A DNA stretch of 60,001 bases from JBBROS01 sp038229135 (GTDB taxonomy: Bacteria; Pseudomonadota; Alphaproteobacteria; Acetobacterales; Acetobacteraceae). Numbering within the stretch: the stretch's first letter is position 1; each line of letters opens with the position of its first letter. Both the position numbers and the translations under genes were made by a program. Shown here piece after piece: positions 14,751-23,913 of the stretch. Where the stretch lies: the NCBI GenBank assembly GCA_038229135.1, contig JBBROS010000021.1:1-60001 (forward strand), read 5' to 3'. Under the pieces are notes generated by a model. The model saw nothing but the letters and a program-made list of their open reading frames with translations, made no database searches and was not told where the DNA came from.

Positions 14751-17105
14751 ATGGAATACGAGCGCCGATTCAAGTTCCTGATCTGCGCACCGGGCTTCAA
14801 CGACTCAGACCTCGACTGGCTCCGCCTTCAGGAGATCGTCCGCGAGATCGAGCGCCTCGGGTTCGCCGTGCTCGTTGCCCGCAGCACCGATGACGCGCAG
14901 CTCGCCGTCCAGACGGACGCCGCCATCGGCTGCATGCTGGTGGACTGGGGCAAGCGCGGCCTGCTGAGCAAGCCCGCCGGCCTCATCGACCTCGTCCGCC
15001 GCCGCGGGCTCGAGCTGCCCGTGCTCATCCTGCTGCGCCGGGCACGGCTCGAGGATATCCCGGTCGAGGTGCTGAACCAGATCGACGGCACCGTGTTCCT
15101 CAGCGAGGAGACGCCGGAGTTCGTCGCGCGCAACCTCGCCTCCCGCCTGCGGAACTACGCGGCCACGCTCAAGACGCCGTTCTTCGGCGCGCTCGTGGAC
15201 TTCGCCGAGCAGGGCAACCAGCTCTGGACCTGCCCCGGGCACAATGGCGGCATCTTCTACAGCCGCAGCGCCATCGGCCGCATCTTCGTCGAGCACCTCG
15301 GCCCCGCCATCTTCCGCGACGACCTGGACAACTCCGTCATCCAGCTCGGCGACCTGCTGACCCACGAGGGCCCGGCCCTCCAGGCGCAGATGGCGGCCGC
15401 GCGGATCTTCGGCGCCGAGCGCACCTATTTCGTGCTCAACGGCACGTCCGCCTCCAACAAGATGGTGCTGGGCGCGCTCGTGGCCGAGGGGGACCTCGTG
15501 CTGTTCGACCGCAACAACCACAAGGCCGCCCACCACGGCGCCCTGCTGCTGGCCGGCGGCATCCCCGTCTACATCCCCACGGACCGCAACGTGTACGGCA
15601 TGGTCGGCCCCATGGACCACGCGGCCCTGGACGAGACGCGCCTGCGCGAGGCCATCCGCACCAACCCCCTCGTGACGGACCCGGAGGCCTGGCAGCGCCC
15701 CCGCCCCTTCCGCGTCGCGGTCATCGAGCAGTGCACCTACGACGGCACGATGTACTCGGCCACCGAGATCTTCCATCGCATCGGCCATCTCTGCGACTAC
15801 ATCGTGTTCGACGAAGCCTGGGCCGGCTTCATGAAGTTCCACCCCATCTTCCGCGGCCGCTTCGCCATGGGCCTGCCGCCGCTGGGGCCGGACGACCCGG
15901 GCATCATCGCCACCCAATCCACCCACAAGCAGCTCGCGAGCTTCAGCCAGGCGAGCCAGATCCACGTCCGCGACAACCACTTCAAGGGCCAGCCGCGCCG
16001 GGTGGAGCACCGCCGCTTCAACGAGAGCGTGCTCATGCACGCCAGCACATCGCCGTTCTACCCGCTGTTCGCCTCGCTCGACGTCGGCGCCCACATGATG
16101 AAGGGCCGCGCCGGCATGGTCCTGTGGGACGACACGATCCGACTCGGCATCGAGCTGCGCAAGAAGATGCGCATGATGCGCCGCGAGTTCGAGCAGACGG
16201 AACGCGACCCGGCCCGGCGCTGGTTCTTCGACCCCTTCGTGCCGCACCACGTCAATTTCCGCCCCGTCGGCACCGAGGAGGCCCGCCCGACCCCTTGGGA
16301 GGACGTGCCGACCGACGACCTGGCCGCAAACCCCGCCCACTGGGCCCTCTCCGGCAGCGACACCTGGCACGGCTTCCACGACGTGCCGCCCGGCTTCGCC
16401 ATGACGGACCCGAACAAGCTCACCCTCCTCATGCCCGGCTTCGACCGCACCACGGGCCAGTACGAGGCCCATGGCGTGCCCGCCCCGCTGCTCGCCGAAT
16501 ACCTGCGCGAGAATCGGATCGTGCCGGAGAAGAACGACCTGCACTCCATCCTCTTCCTGCTCACCCCGGGCGTGGAGAGCAGCAAAGCCGGGACGCTCCT
16601 CAGCTGGCTCGTGACCTTCAAGCGCCTGCACGACGACAATGCCCGGCTGCAGGACGTCATCCCCAACTTCGTCCGCGCCCGCCCGGACCGCTACCGCGGC
16701 GTCGGCCTGCGGGACCTCTGCGGCCAGATGCACGCCCTCTACCGCGACCAGGGTGTCTCCCGCCTCCAGCGCGAGCAGTTCGAGGCGGCTCACATGCCCG
16801 AGCTGGCCATGACGCCGCACGACGCCGGGCGGATGCTGGTGCGCAACAAGGTGGAGTTCCTGCCGATCGGCGAGTGCGAAGGCCGCATCGCCGCCACGCT
16901 CATGCTCGTCTATCCCCCCGGCATCGCCACCATCGTCCCCGGCGAGCGCCTCGGCGGCCGCGCCCAGCCCATGATCGACTACTTGCTGGCCTTCGAGCGT
17001 GCCGAGAATGCATTCCCGGGCCTGGGCACCGAGATCCAGGGCGTCTACCGCCAGAAGCAGCTGGACGGGACGGTGCGATACCATACGTATGTGGTGAAGG
17101 AGTAG
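14751..17105 (+). CDS. Orn/Lys/Arg decarboxylase, biodegradative type (arginine decarboxylase-like)
   Basis: 784 residues in three domains: an N-terminal response-regulator-like wing (MEYERRFKFLICAPGF to about residue 130), the PLP-dependent AAT-fold core and a C-terminal domain. The PLP lysine is Lys393 in ATQSTHKQLASFSQ; LNGTSASNKM and VFDEAWAGFMKFHP are further core motifs. The enzyme decarboxylates a basic amino acid, probably arginine to agmatine, for acid resistance or polyamine supply; length and wing favour the AdiA-like branch, but ornithine or lysine cannot be excluded. Start ATG 14751 follows a GGGGGG run. No arginine/agmatine antiporter adjoins it; a ureohydrolase and polyamine importer lie 24-31 kb away. 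Confidence 0.9.
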   Translation: MEYERRFKFLICAPGFNDSDLDWLRLQEIVREIERLGFAVLVARSTDDAQLAVQTDAAIGCMLVDWGKRGLLSKPAGLIDLVRRRGLELPVLILLRRARLEDIPVEVLNQIDGTVFLSEETPEFVARNLASRLRNYAATLKTPFFGALVDFAEQGNQLWTCPGHNGGIFYSRSAIGRIFVEHLGPAIFRDDLDNSVIQLGDLLTHEGPALQAQMAAARIFGAERTYFVLNGTSASNKMVLGALVAEGDLVLFDRNNHKAAHHGALLLAGGIPVYIPTDRNVYGMVGPMDHAALDETRLREAIRTNPLVTDPEAWQRPRPFRVAVIEQCTYDGTMYSATEIFHRIGHLCDYIVFDEAWAGFMKFHPIFRGRFAMGLPPLGPDDPGIIATQSTHKQLASFSQASQIHVRDNHFKGQPRRVEHRRFNESVLMHASTSPFYPLFASLDVGAHMMKGRAGMVLWDDTIRLGIELRKKMRMMRREFEQTERDPARRWFFDPFVPHHVNFRPVGTEEARPTPWEDVPTDDLAANPAHWALSGSDTWHGFHDVPPGFAMTDPNKLTLLMPGFDRTTGQYEAHGVPAPLLAEYLRENRIVPEKNDLHSILFLLTPGVESSKAGTLLSWLVTFKRLHDDNARLQDVIPNFVRARPDRYRGVGLRDLCGQMHALYRDQGVSRLQREQFEAAHMPELAMTPHDAGRMLVRNKVEFLPIGECEGRIAATLMLVYPPGIATIVPGERLGGRAQPMIDYLLAFERAENAFPGLGTEIQGVYRQKQLDGTVRYHTYVVKE

Positions 17106-17364
17106 GGTCGGTCCGTGGGTAGCGCGATCAAAATGTCAAACTTAAGCTATTTTTCGTTATTCTAAAGTAGAAGAAACGATATTGATGAGTTGACGGGCGG
17201 TCCCGGCCAGGTCACACAGGGGGATCAGAGCGAGGCCGGCGAACACGATGCGTCACTCCCCCAACTCGGCCCGCACCGGCCACCGCAGCGTCGGTCATGC
17301 GCAGGCTCGAGCGATGATGGGACTGGGCCACGCCTGACCGGGTTGTGGCTCGACGGCCTGCACC
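17106..17364. promoter_or_regulatory. 259-bp intergenic with short AT-rich block
   Basis: Bases 17128-17195 are strikingly AT-rich for this window (TAAGCTATTTTTCGTTATTC), then GC content returns. The block probably holds a promoter for the downstream ligase gene; TTGACG at 17190 could be a -35 element but a convincing -10 was not found. No terminator hairpin was recognised after the decarboxylase. Confidence 0.4.
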
Positions 17365-18768
17365 GTGAACGTCACCGCCCCCATACGCGCGGCGGCCAAG
17401 CGCATCCCGAACGCCACCGCGCTCGTCCGCGCGGACGCCAGCATCGTCACCTACCGCGACCTGGACCGCATGCTCGACGCGGTCTGCGTCCGCATCGCCG
17501 AGCTCGGCCTTCGCGCCGGCCATGTCGTCGCGCTCGGCATCCTCGGCCCGGACGAGCTGCCCGGCCTGCTCACCGCGCTCGCCTTCGCCCGCGCCGGGGT
17601 CGCCACCGCCGACCTGGCCATCCCGCCCGCCCGGCTCGATGCCTGGGTGGTGGAACGCGTGCCGGCCCCGCCCGGCCCACGCGCCATCCCGCTCCGCGCC
17701 TTTTGGGATGGCCTGGTGCTCGCCCGCCCTGCTCCGCCCCAGGACGACCCGGCTGCCGTGCTCCGCATCATGAGCTCCTCCGGCACCACCGGGCACCCGA
17801 AGCACGCGAGCTTCAGCCACGGCCTGTTCACCGCCCGCCTCGCCATCGCCGCGGACGACGCCGACGCGCACGGCCCCGTCCGCATCGTGGCCATGGGCCT
17901 CGGCGGCTCCTCCGGCCTGCGCTGCGTGCTGGCGGCCCTGGGAGACGGCGCGGCCATCGTGCTCGCCCAGCCGGAAGACGTGGCCGACGCCATCACGCGC
18001 CACGGCGTCACCGGCCTGCTCGCCAGCACCGGCGCGCTCCAGACCATCCTGCGCGGCATGCCCGCCCTCCAAGGCCCCGACCGGCCGCCCAAGCTGCTGC
18101 TGGAGGTCACGGGGACAGCCTGTCCCGTGCCGCTCCGCCGCCTGGCACGCGAGCGGCTGGCGGACGAGCTGATCGCCTCGGCCGGGTCCATGGAGTGCGG
18201 CCGCCTCGCCAGCGGCCCGATGGGCGACGCGCCCGACGTGCCCATGGCGATCAAGCGCGGCGTCGAAATCCGCGTTCTGGACCTGCAAGGCCGCCCGGCC
18301 CGGCCCGGCGAGCTGGGCATGCTCCATTACCGCACCTCCGGCATGGTGCCGGGCTACGACGACCCCGCGCTGACCGTGGCGAACTTCCAGGGCGGCTGGT
18401 TCCTCAGCGGAGACCTCGGCCAGGTGCAGCGCGGCACGCTTACGCTCAGCGGCCGGGCGCTGGACCTGATCGACAGCGGCGGCGTCCGGATCGCCCCCAC
18501 CCTCGTGGAGGATGCCCTCCTGGCCGCCCCAGGCGTGGTCGACGCGGCTGCCTTCCCCATGGCGGACCGGCTGGGCGTCGACCAGGTCTGGGCTGCCATC
18601 GTCTGCGACCGCCCGGTGGACACCATGATCCTCATCGACCACTGCGCGCGCCTTCTGGGTGTCCACGCGCCCCGCCACATCATCCAGGTCGCCCGGCTTC
18701 CGCGCACGGAAAGCGGCAAGCTGAACCGCCGCATGATCGCCGAGCACGCCGCCCGGCTGCGGGGCTGA
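17365..18768 (+). CDS. AMP-forming acyl-CoA synthetase/ligase (ANL superfamily)
   Basis: 467 residues, shorter than most family members (~500-550). Adenylate-forming motifs are in order: the P-loop IMSSSGTTGHPKHASFSHG (about residues 134-152), the acceptor motif SAGSMECGRLASGPM, the ATP-ribose motif GWFLSGDLGQ and the C-terminal catalytic lysine in TESGKLNRRM. It activates a carboxylate as the acyl-AMP and transfers it to CoA or a carrier; the acid is unknown. The start is GTG 17365 with no strong ribosome-binding site. A convergent cupin gene follows 15 bp after the stop. Confidence 0.85.
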   Translation: MNVTAPIRAAAKRIPNATALVRADASIVTYRDLDRMLDAVCVRIAELGLRAGHVVALGILGPDELPGLLTALAFARAGVATADLAIPPARLDAWVVERVPAPPGPRAIPLRAFWDGLVLARPAPPQDDPAAVLRIMSSSGTTGHPKHASFSHGLFTARLAIAADDADAHGPVRIVAMGLGGSSGLRCVLAALGDGAAIVLAQPEDVADAITRHGVTGLLASTGALQTILRGMPALQGPDRPPKLLLEVTGTACPVPLRRLARERLADELIASAGSMECGRLASGPMGDAPDVPMAIKRGVEIRVLDLQGRPARPGELGMLHYRTSGMVPGYDDPALTVANFQGGWFLSGDLGQVQRGTLTLSGRALDLIDSGGVRIAPTLVEDALLAAPGVVDAAAFPMADRLGVDQVWAAIVCDRPVDTMILIDHCARLLGVHAPRHIIQVARLPRTESGKLNRRMIAEHAARLRG

Positions 18769-18783
18769 GCCCCGCCGCAGGCG

Positions 18784-19197
18784 CTACGCCCGCTGCATCT
18801 TCGCATGCTCCGCCGCCACGGGCCGGGTCTCGCCCGTGGCCACCATCGTCCGCGTGGCATGCGCGTCCGCATACGTCCAGAAGATGCGCAGCGGCTCCGT
18901 GCCCGACGCGTTCCGGAAATAATGCGGCATCTCGGGCGGGATCCACACCGTGTCCCCCGGCCCCACCGCATGCTCCGCACCATCCACCACGGCGACGGCG
19001 CTGCCCTCGAGCACGATCACGCTCTCCTCGCAATTATGGAAATGCTCGTTGATCTGCGAGCCCGGCCCGATGATCGTGATGCCGTTCAGGATCTGCTTCG
19101 ACCCGACGCCAGGCCCCACCATCGGGATGGTCCGGTTGCCGCCTCCCCGATCGGCAGAAGGCTGGTCGGCGACGCGTAGGACGGCGGGTGACTGCAT
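18784..19197 (-). CDS. Cupin-domain protein
   Basis: 137 residues forming one double-stranded beta-helix. Cupin motif 1 is seen as GSQINEHFHNCEESVIVLEG, with two His and a Glu for the metal, and motif 2 as PGDTVWIPPEMPHYFRN with the third His. Small single-cupin proteins act as isomerases, dioxygenases or sensors; nothing here fixes the activity. ATG 19197 is preceded by TTGGAG nine bases upstream, which rules out the Met seven codons further on the open frame. It is probably expressed together with the enolase-superfamily gene 89 bp upstream on the same strand. Confidence 0.85.
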   Translation of the reverse strand: MQSPAVLRVADQPSADRGGGNRTIPMVGPGVGSKQILNGITIIGPGSQINEHFHNCEESVIVLEGSAVAVVDGAEHAVGPGDTVWIPPEMPHYFRNASGTEPLRIFWTYADAHATRTMVATGETRPVAAEHAKMQRA

Positions 19198-19286
19198 GCG
19201 GGATACTCCAATGAACAAGATAAATTACAGCCTGTAGCTCGGGCCGGCCAGCGCCGGCGCACTCGCCGGAACGGCCCGGCGCGCGA

Positions 19287-20432
19287 TCATCGAACCGTCA
19301 CCCGCGCCAGCTCCGCCTCGTCCACCTCTACGCCCAGCCCCGGCCCCGGCGGCAGGCCCACGCCGCCCTCCACCTGCGGGAGCGGGGCCACCAGGATGTC
19401 CTCGGCGAGGTAGACGTTCGTCAGGCTCACGCCCCAATCCGCGTTGCCCGCGAGGCAGGCAAGCTGCACCGTGGCAGCCGCCCCGAGGCCCGATTCCGAC
19501 ACCTTGGCCGCCACGTTCACCCGCATGTCGTGCTGCTCGCACACCGCCATGGCGCGCAGCATCGCGGCCGCCCCGCCCAGCTTGATGGGCTTGAGGGACG
19601 CACCGCCCACGCCCACGGCCGCATGTGCATGCAGGTCCGCCAGCCCATGGATCCCCTCGTCGGCCCCGATCGGCACCGGCCCGCGGCACAGGCGCGCGAG
19701 CCCCGCCATGTTCTCGGGCGGCAGCGGCTGCTCGAGGAACAGCAGCCCGGCGCCGGCCGCACCCTCCACGAACGTCAACGCCTCCGCCGTGCCCCAGCCG
19801 CCATTCGCGTCCGCGCACAGGACCACGTGCTCGCCCAACGCCCGCCGCAGTTCCAGCGCCGTCTCGATGTCCGCTTCGAGCCGCTTGGAGGCCACCTTCA
19901 GCTTGAAGAACGAAAAGCCCCGCGCCGTGCACGCCAGCGCCTCGGCCACATCGTCCTCGCCGCGGTCGTTGCCCAACAGCCACATCGGGCGCACCCGGTC
20001 CCGCAGTGCGCCGCCCAGCAGGTCCGTGCAGCTCACGCCCAGCGCGCGTCCCACGAGGTCGTGCAGCGCCATCTCCACGGCCGAGCGGGCGCCCGTGTTG
20101 CCGTACAGCACACGCCCCAGCCGCCGGGCCAGCGCGGCACGGTCGCGTGCATCCTGGCCCAGCAGCGCCGGCGCCAGGTGGGCGCGCACCGCCTCCACCA
20201 TCGCCGCCCGCGTGTCCCCGGTCATCGTCGGCGCGCTCGCCGCCTCGCCCCAGCCCACGGTGCCGTCCGCCGCCTCGATCCGGACGACCAGGTTCTCCGC
20301 CGCCTGCACCACGGAGCCCGCCATCTTCATGGGCTTGCGAAGCGGCATCGCCACCGGGATGGCCTCGAGACGCCGGATGGTCAGCGCCGCCGCATGGTGC
20401 AGCAATGGCCGTATGGGCTCCGGATGATCCAT
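19287..20432 (-). CDS. Mandelate racemase/muconate lactonizing enzyme family (enolase superfamily)
   Basis: 381 residues. An N-terminal capping domain (LTIRRLEAIPVAMPLRKPMK) is followed by the modified TIM barrel with the muconate-lactonizing subgroup residues: KxK base in FFKLKVASK (about residue 165), Asp in LCADANGGWGT, Glu in LFLEQPLPPEN, Asp/Glu in IGADEG and the second lysine in SLKPIKLGG. The reaction is abstraction of a proton alpha to a carboxylate: cycloisomerisation, racemisation or dipeptide epimerisation. ATG 20432 follows a good GGGAGG at seven bases. Divergent from the tandem binding-protein genes, with which it may share a regulator (inference); a peptide substrate would suit a dipeptide epimerase. 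Confidence 0.86.
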   Translation of the reverse strand: MDHPEPIRPLLHHAAALTIRRLEAIPVAMPLRKPMKMAGSVVQAAENLVVRIEAADGTVGWGEAASAPTMTGDTRAAMVEAVRAHLAPALLGQDARDRAALARRLGRVLYGNTGARSAVEMALHDLVGRALGVSCTDLLGGALRDRVRPMWLLGNDRGEDDVAEALACTARGFSFFKLKVASKRLEADIETALELRRALGEHVVLCADANGGWGTAEALTFVEGAAGAGLLFLEQPLPPENMAGLARLCRGPVPIGADEGIHGLADLHAHAAVGVGGASLKPIKLGGAAAMLRAMAVCEQHDMRVNVAAKVSESGLGAAATVQLACLAGNADWGVSLTNVYLAEDILVAPLPQVEGGVGLPPGPGLGVEVDEAELARVTVR

Positions 20433-20631
20433 GCACGCGCCTCCCGCGCAGGGTGGGTGCGACCCACCATTCCTGCCAACGCTACTCCCGCCCACTCCGC
20501 CACGCCCACACCATTGCGCGCCCGGCGCGATGCCGCTTCGGCATGGCCCGGCCCGCGCAATTACCCTTTCGCGGATCGACCCCCCGGCCCTACCTTCCAG
20601 TGCAACGACAGTCCACGAGAAGCGAGGCTGC
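20433..20631. promoter_or_regulatory. Divergent 199-bp promoter region with small palindrome
   Basis: Separates the enolase-superfamily gene from the tandem binding-protein genes. It contains GGGTGGGTGCGACCCACC at 20449-20466, a near-perfect hairpin that recurs in the rho/corC intergenic region. No -35/-10 pair was identified with confidence. Confidence 0.5.
20449..20466. repeat. Short GGTGGGT/ACCCACC palindrome, copy 2
   Basis: GGTGGGTGCGACCCACC: seven-to-eight-base arms around a three-base centre. Related to the hairpins at 6107-6151 and 56690-56707; all lie between genes. Confidence 0.7.
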
Positions 20632-22224
20632 ATGGGGAAGACCGTTCGGGCATGGGCCACAGGGCTCGTGCTGTCGCTGGCCGTGGCGCACGCCCACGCC
20701 CCAGCCTTCGCACAAGACACGCCCATCCGAGGCGGCACCCTCGTCTTCGGCGTCAACGCCGGGGACCCGCCGACCTACGACTGCCACGCCTCCAGCATCT
20801 TCACCATCATCCACCTCCTCAGCCCGCACTACTCGAACCTGCTTCGCATCGACCCGGCCAACTACCCCAAGGTCGTGGGCGACCTCGCCGAAAGCTACGT
20901 ACTCTCCCCGGACCGCACGCAGTTCACCTTCACGCTCCGCGACAACGTGCTGTTCCACGATGGCACGAAGCTGACCTCGGCGGACGTGAAGGCCAGCTAC
21001 GACCGGATCCGCAACCCGCCGCCGGGCCTGGTGTCGCTCCGCCGCGGCCAGCTCGCGACCGTGGCGGAGATCGAGGCGCCGGACGCCCGCACCGTGGTGT
21101 TCAAGCTGAACCGCCCGGACCAGTCGCTGATCTACACGCTCGCCTCCCCCTTCAACTGCGTCTTCAGCGCCAAGATGCTGCGCGAGGACCCGGACTACCC
21201 GGCCCGCAAGGTGATGGGGACCGGCCCATACCGCTTCGTGCGCCACGTGAACGGCGCGTCCTGGGAGGGTGCCCGCAACCCCGACTACTTCAAGCCCGGC
21301 CTCCCATACCTCGACGGCTTCCGCGCCCAGTTCGTCCCCGGCCCCGCCATCGTGAACGGCCTGCAGGGCGGCCAGGTCATGGCCGATTTCCGCAGCCTCA
21401 CCCCTGCCGACCGGGACCGCCTCGTGGCCAGCTCCGGGGACCGGCTGATGGCCGAGGAGACGCCCTGGAGCAACTCGTTGCTGCTGGTGTTCCAGACGCA
21501 GAAGAAGCCGTTCGACGACCCGCGGGTGCGCCGGGCGCTGAGCCTCGCCATCGACCGTTATGCCGGCAGCGCCGCCCTGTCCAAGGGCACCATCCTCGGC
21601 CCGGTCGGCGGCCTGCTCCGACCCGGCTACGACCTGGCTGCCTCGCCCGAGGAGCTGGCCGCGATCCCGGGCTTCGGGCGGGACATCGCGGCCAACCGCG
21701 CCGAGGCCCGCCGCCTGCTGGCCGAAGCCGGGGTGACGAACCTCAAGTTCCGCATCGTCAACCGCTCCATCCCCAACCCGTTCCTCTCGGCCGCCGTGTT
21801 CCTCATCGACCAGTGGCGCCAGATCGGCGTGACGGCCGAGAACGCGCAGATGCCAGACAGCGCCTACAACACGAGCATCAACGAAGGCTCGTTCGACGTC
21901 GCCATCGACTTCCAGGGCGACGCGGTGGACGAGCCGGACTTCCAGCTCGCCCGCTACCAGTCGAGCAGCCTGTCCGACAACCGCGCCCGCTACACGGACC
22001 CGGTGATCGACGACCTCTACCGCCGCCAGAGCCTCGAGACGGACCCCGCGAAGCGCCGCGCCCTGCTGCGCGAGTTCGAAACGCGCTTCCTCACCGAGGC
22101 CTACAACGTCCCGCTGCTCTGGTGGAAACGCATCGTCATCCGCGAGAAGCGCATCATGGGCTGGACGCTCCTGCCCTCCCACCTCATCGGGCAGGACCTC
22201 GAGACCGTATGGCTCAAGCCATGA
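20632..22224 (+). CDS. ABC transporter substrate-binding protein, peptide type (SBP_bac_5), first of a tandem pair
   Basis: 530 residues. Start ATG 20632 with GCGAGG just upstream. Signal peptide MGKTVRAWATGLVLSLAVAH ends near FAQD. The mature protein is a DppA/OppA-like binding protein with the family signature in FTLRDNVLFHDGTKLTSADV and the helper segment KPFDDPRVRRALSLAIDR. It binds oligopeptides or other solutes in the periplasm. It overlaps the next gene by four bases and is clearly paralogous to it (shared PPTYDCHA, GGLLRPGYDLA and NPDYFKPGLPYLDGF-type blocks). No permease or ATPase genes adjoin, so these proteins must use a transporter encoded elsewhere. Confidence 0.88.
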   Translation: MGKTVRAWATGLVLSLAVAHAHAPAFAQDTPIRGGTLVFGVNAGDPPTYDCHASSIFTIIHLLSPHYSNLLRIDPANYPKVVGDLAESYVLSPDRTQFTFTLRDNVLFHDGTKLTSADVKASYDRIRNPPPGLVSLRRGQLATVAEIEAPDARTVVFKLNRPDQSLIYTLASPFNCVFSAKMLREDPDYPARKVMGTGPYRFVRHVNGASWEGARNPDYFKPGLPYLDGFRAQFVPGPAIVNGLQGGQVMADFRSLTPADRDRLVASSGDRLMAEETPWSNSLLLVFQTQKKPFDDPRVRRALSLAIDRYAGSAALSKGTILGPVGGLLRPGYDLAASPEELAAIPGFGRDIAANRAEARRLLAEAGVTNLKFRIVNRSIPNPFLSAAVFLIDQWRQIGVTAENAQMPDSAYNTSINEGSFDVAIDFQGDAVDEPDFQLARYQSSSLSDNRARYTDPVIDDLYRRQSLETDPAKRRALLREFETRFLTEAYNVPLLWWKRIVIREKRIMGWTLLPSHLIGQDLETVWLKP

Positions 22225-23792
22225 AGGCCGCGCTTGCTCTTCTCCTGGCCCTGGTCGGCGCCGGCGCGCACGCCCAGACGGCACCAGAAACGCCGAAGCG
22301 GGGCGGCACCCTCCGCTATGCCGTGGTGGCCGACGCACCCACCTACGACTGCCACGCCGCAAACACCTTCGCCGTGATCCACTACGTGGCGCCGCACTAC
22401 TCCACACTGATCCGCATCGACCCGGACCGCTACCCCAACGTGACCGGGGACCTGGCCGAGCGCTGGGACGTGAAGGACAACCAGGTCTTCACCTTCCACC
22501 TGCACCCGGGGGTGAAGTTCCACGACGGCACGCCGCTCACCTCCGCCGACGTGAAGGCCAGCCTCGACCGCATCCGCCAGCCGCCCCCGGGCGTGGTGAG
22601 CGTACGCGTGGGAGAGTACGAGGACATCGAGGCCGTCGAAGCGCCCGACCCACTCACCATTGTGGTCCGCACCCGCCAGCCGAACGCCTCCATGCTGACC
22701 CAGCTCGCTTCCCCCTGGAACTGCATCTACAGCGCGGCCCTGCTCCGTTCGGACCCGGAGTACCCGGCCCGGCGCGTCATGGGCAGCGGCCCCTTCATCT
22801 TCGGTGCCCACGTGAAGGGCGCCAACTGGACCGGCCGCCGCAACCCCGACTATTTCCGCCAGGGCCTACCCTACCTCGACGGCTTCGAGGCCAGCGTCGT
22901 CACCAGCTCCACCCTCGTGAATGCCCTCCAGGGCCGCCAGGTGCAGGCCGAGTTCCGCGGCATCAGCCCCGCCGAACGCGACCGCCTGCGCCGGGCGGTG
23001 AATGACGCCGTGAGCTACCAGGAGAGCGTGCGCCTCACGGTGTTCCAGCTCATCCTCAACACGAAGCGCAAGCCGTTCGACGACCCGCGCGTCCGCCGCG
23101 CCCTGACGCTGGCGCTCGACCGCTGGGGCGGCTCGCCGCAGATGACGCAGCTCACCATCGCCGGCCAGGTCGGCGGCCTGCTCCGCCCCGGCTACGACCT
23201 GGCCCGGCCCGAAGCCGAGCTCGAGACCCTTCCCGGCTTCGGCCGCGACATGGTGGCCAACCGCGCCGAAGCCCGACGTTTGTTGAAGGAGGCCGGCCAG
23301 GAGAAGCTGACCTTCACTCTCATGAACCAGGCGGTGCCCAACCCCTACGCCACCTACGCCATCTGGCTCATCGACCAGTGGCGCCAGGTGGGGGTCACGG
23401 TCACGCAGGACACCCTCGACAGCGCCCGCTGGAACGCCGGCCGCATGGGCAGCAACTTCGCCGCCATGATCGACTTCGTCGCCGCCTTCGTCGACGAACC
23501 GACCGTCCAGTTCGTCGGCTACCTGTCCGCGGATCGCTCCGCGTCGAACTTCGCCGGCAACACGGACCGCAGGCTCGACAAACTCTACGAGCAGCAGCTC
23601 CGGGCCCCCACCCCCGCGGCCCGCCGCACCGCCGTGCGCGAATTCGAGCGCATCGCCATCGAGGAAGGCTACGTCCTGCCCCTGTTCTGGGGTCTCCGCA
23701 TCACGCCGCTTGCTGCGGAAGTCCGTGGCTTCGTGCAGACCCCGAGCCACTTCATCAGCCAGGATCTGGCAAGGCTGTGGCTGGACAAATAG
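22221..23792 (+). CDS. ABC transporter substrate-binding protein, peptide type (SBP_bac_5), second of a tandem pair
   Basis: 523 residues from the ATG in the ATGA overlap at 22221; an ATG at 22209 is four codons earlier but less likely. Leader MKAALALLLALVGAGAHAQ is a classical signal peptide. It has the same domain plan as its neighbour, with VFTFHLHPGVKFHDGTPLTS and KPFDDPRVRRALTLALDR. Differences are concentrated in the ligand-facing C-terminal third (for example WGGSPQMTQLTIAGQVGG). The tandem copies probably arose by duplication and may bind different ligands for one shared importer (inference). Ends 7 bp before palindrome copy 3. Confidence 0.88.
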   Translation: MKAALALLLALVGAGAHAQTAPETPKRGGTLRYAVVADAPTYDCHAANTFAVIHYVAPHYSTLIRIDPDRYPNVTGDLAERWDVKDNQVFTFHLHPGVKFHDGTPLTSADVKASLDRIRQPPPGVVSVRVGEYEDIEAVEAPDPLTIVVRTRQPNASMLTQLASPWNCIYSAALLRSDPEYPARRVMGSGPFIFGAHVKGANWTGRRNPDYFRQGLPYLDGFEASVVTSSTLVNALQGRQVQAEFRGISPAERDRLRRAVNDAVSYQESVRLTVFQLILNTKRKPFDDPRVRRALTLALDRWGGSPQMTQLTIAGQVGGLLRPGYDLARPEAELETLPGFGRDMVANRAEARRLLKEAGQEKLTFTLMNQAVPNPYATYAIWLIDQWRQVGVTVTQDTLDSARWNAGRMGSNFAAMIDFVAAFVDEPTVQFVGYLSADRSASNFAGNTDRRLDKLYEQQLRAPTPAARRTAVREFERIAIEEGYVLPLFWGLRITPLAAEVRGFVQTPSHFISQDLARLWLDK

Positions 23793-23798
23793 CGCTTA

Positions 23799-23891
23799 GT
23801 CATCGCGAGCGCAGCGTGGCGAACCAAAGGCCGCAAGGACCAGCCTCAATGGCCCCTGGATCGCCACAGCCCAAGCGGGCATCGCGATGAC
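23799..23891. repeat. Dispersed ~87-bp imperfect palindrome, copy 3
   Basis: Starts GTCATCGCGAGCGCAGCGTG and ends GGGCATCGCGATGAC. It fills the gap between two convergent genes and could act as a bidirectional terminator. Confidence 0.85.
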
Positions 23892-23913
23892 ATTGTGTGG
23901 CGAGTCGGCCCGG

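Noticed and set aside
14805..17084. Long antisense open frame opposite the decarboxylase (759 codons)
   Set aside because: It is a shadow of a strongly GC3-biased gene; the sense frame has full PLP-enzyme motifs.
19530..22208. Plus-strand frame extending the second binding protein upstream by ~890 codons
   Set aside because: The extension is a shadow of the enolase-family gene and of the first binding protein; a signal peptide begins at 22221.
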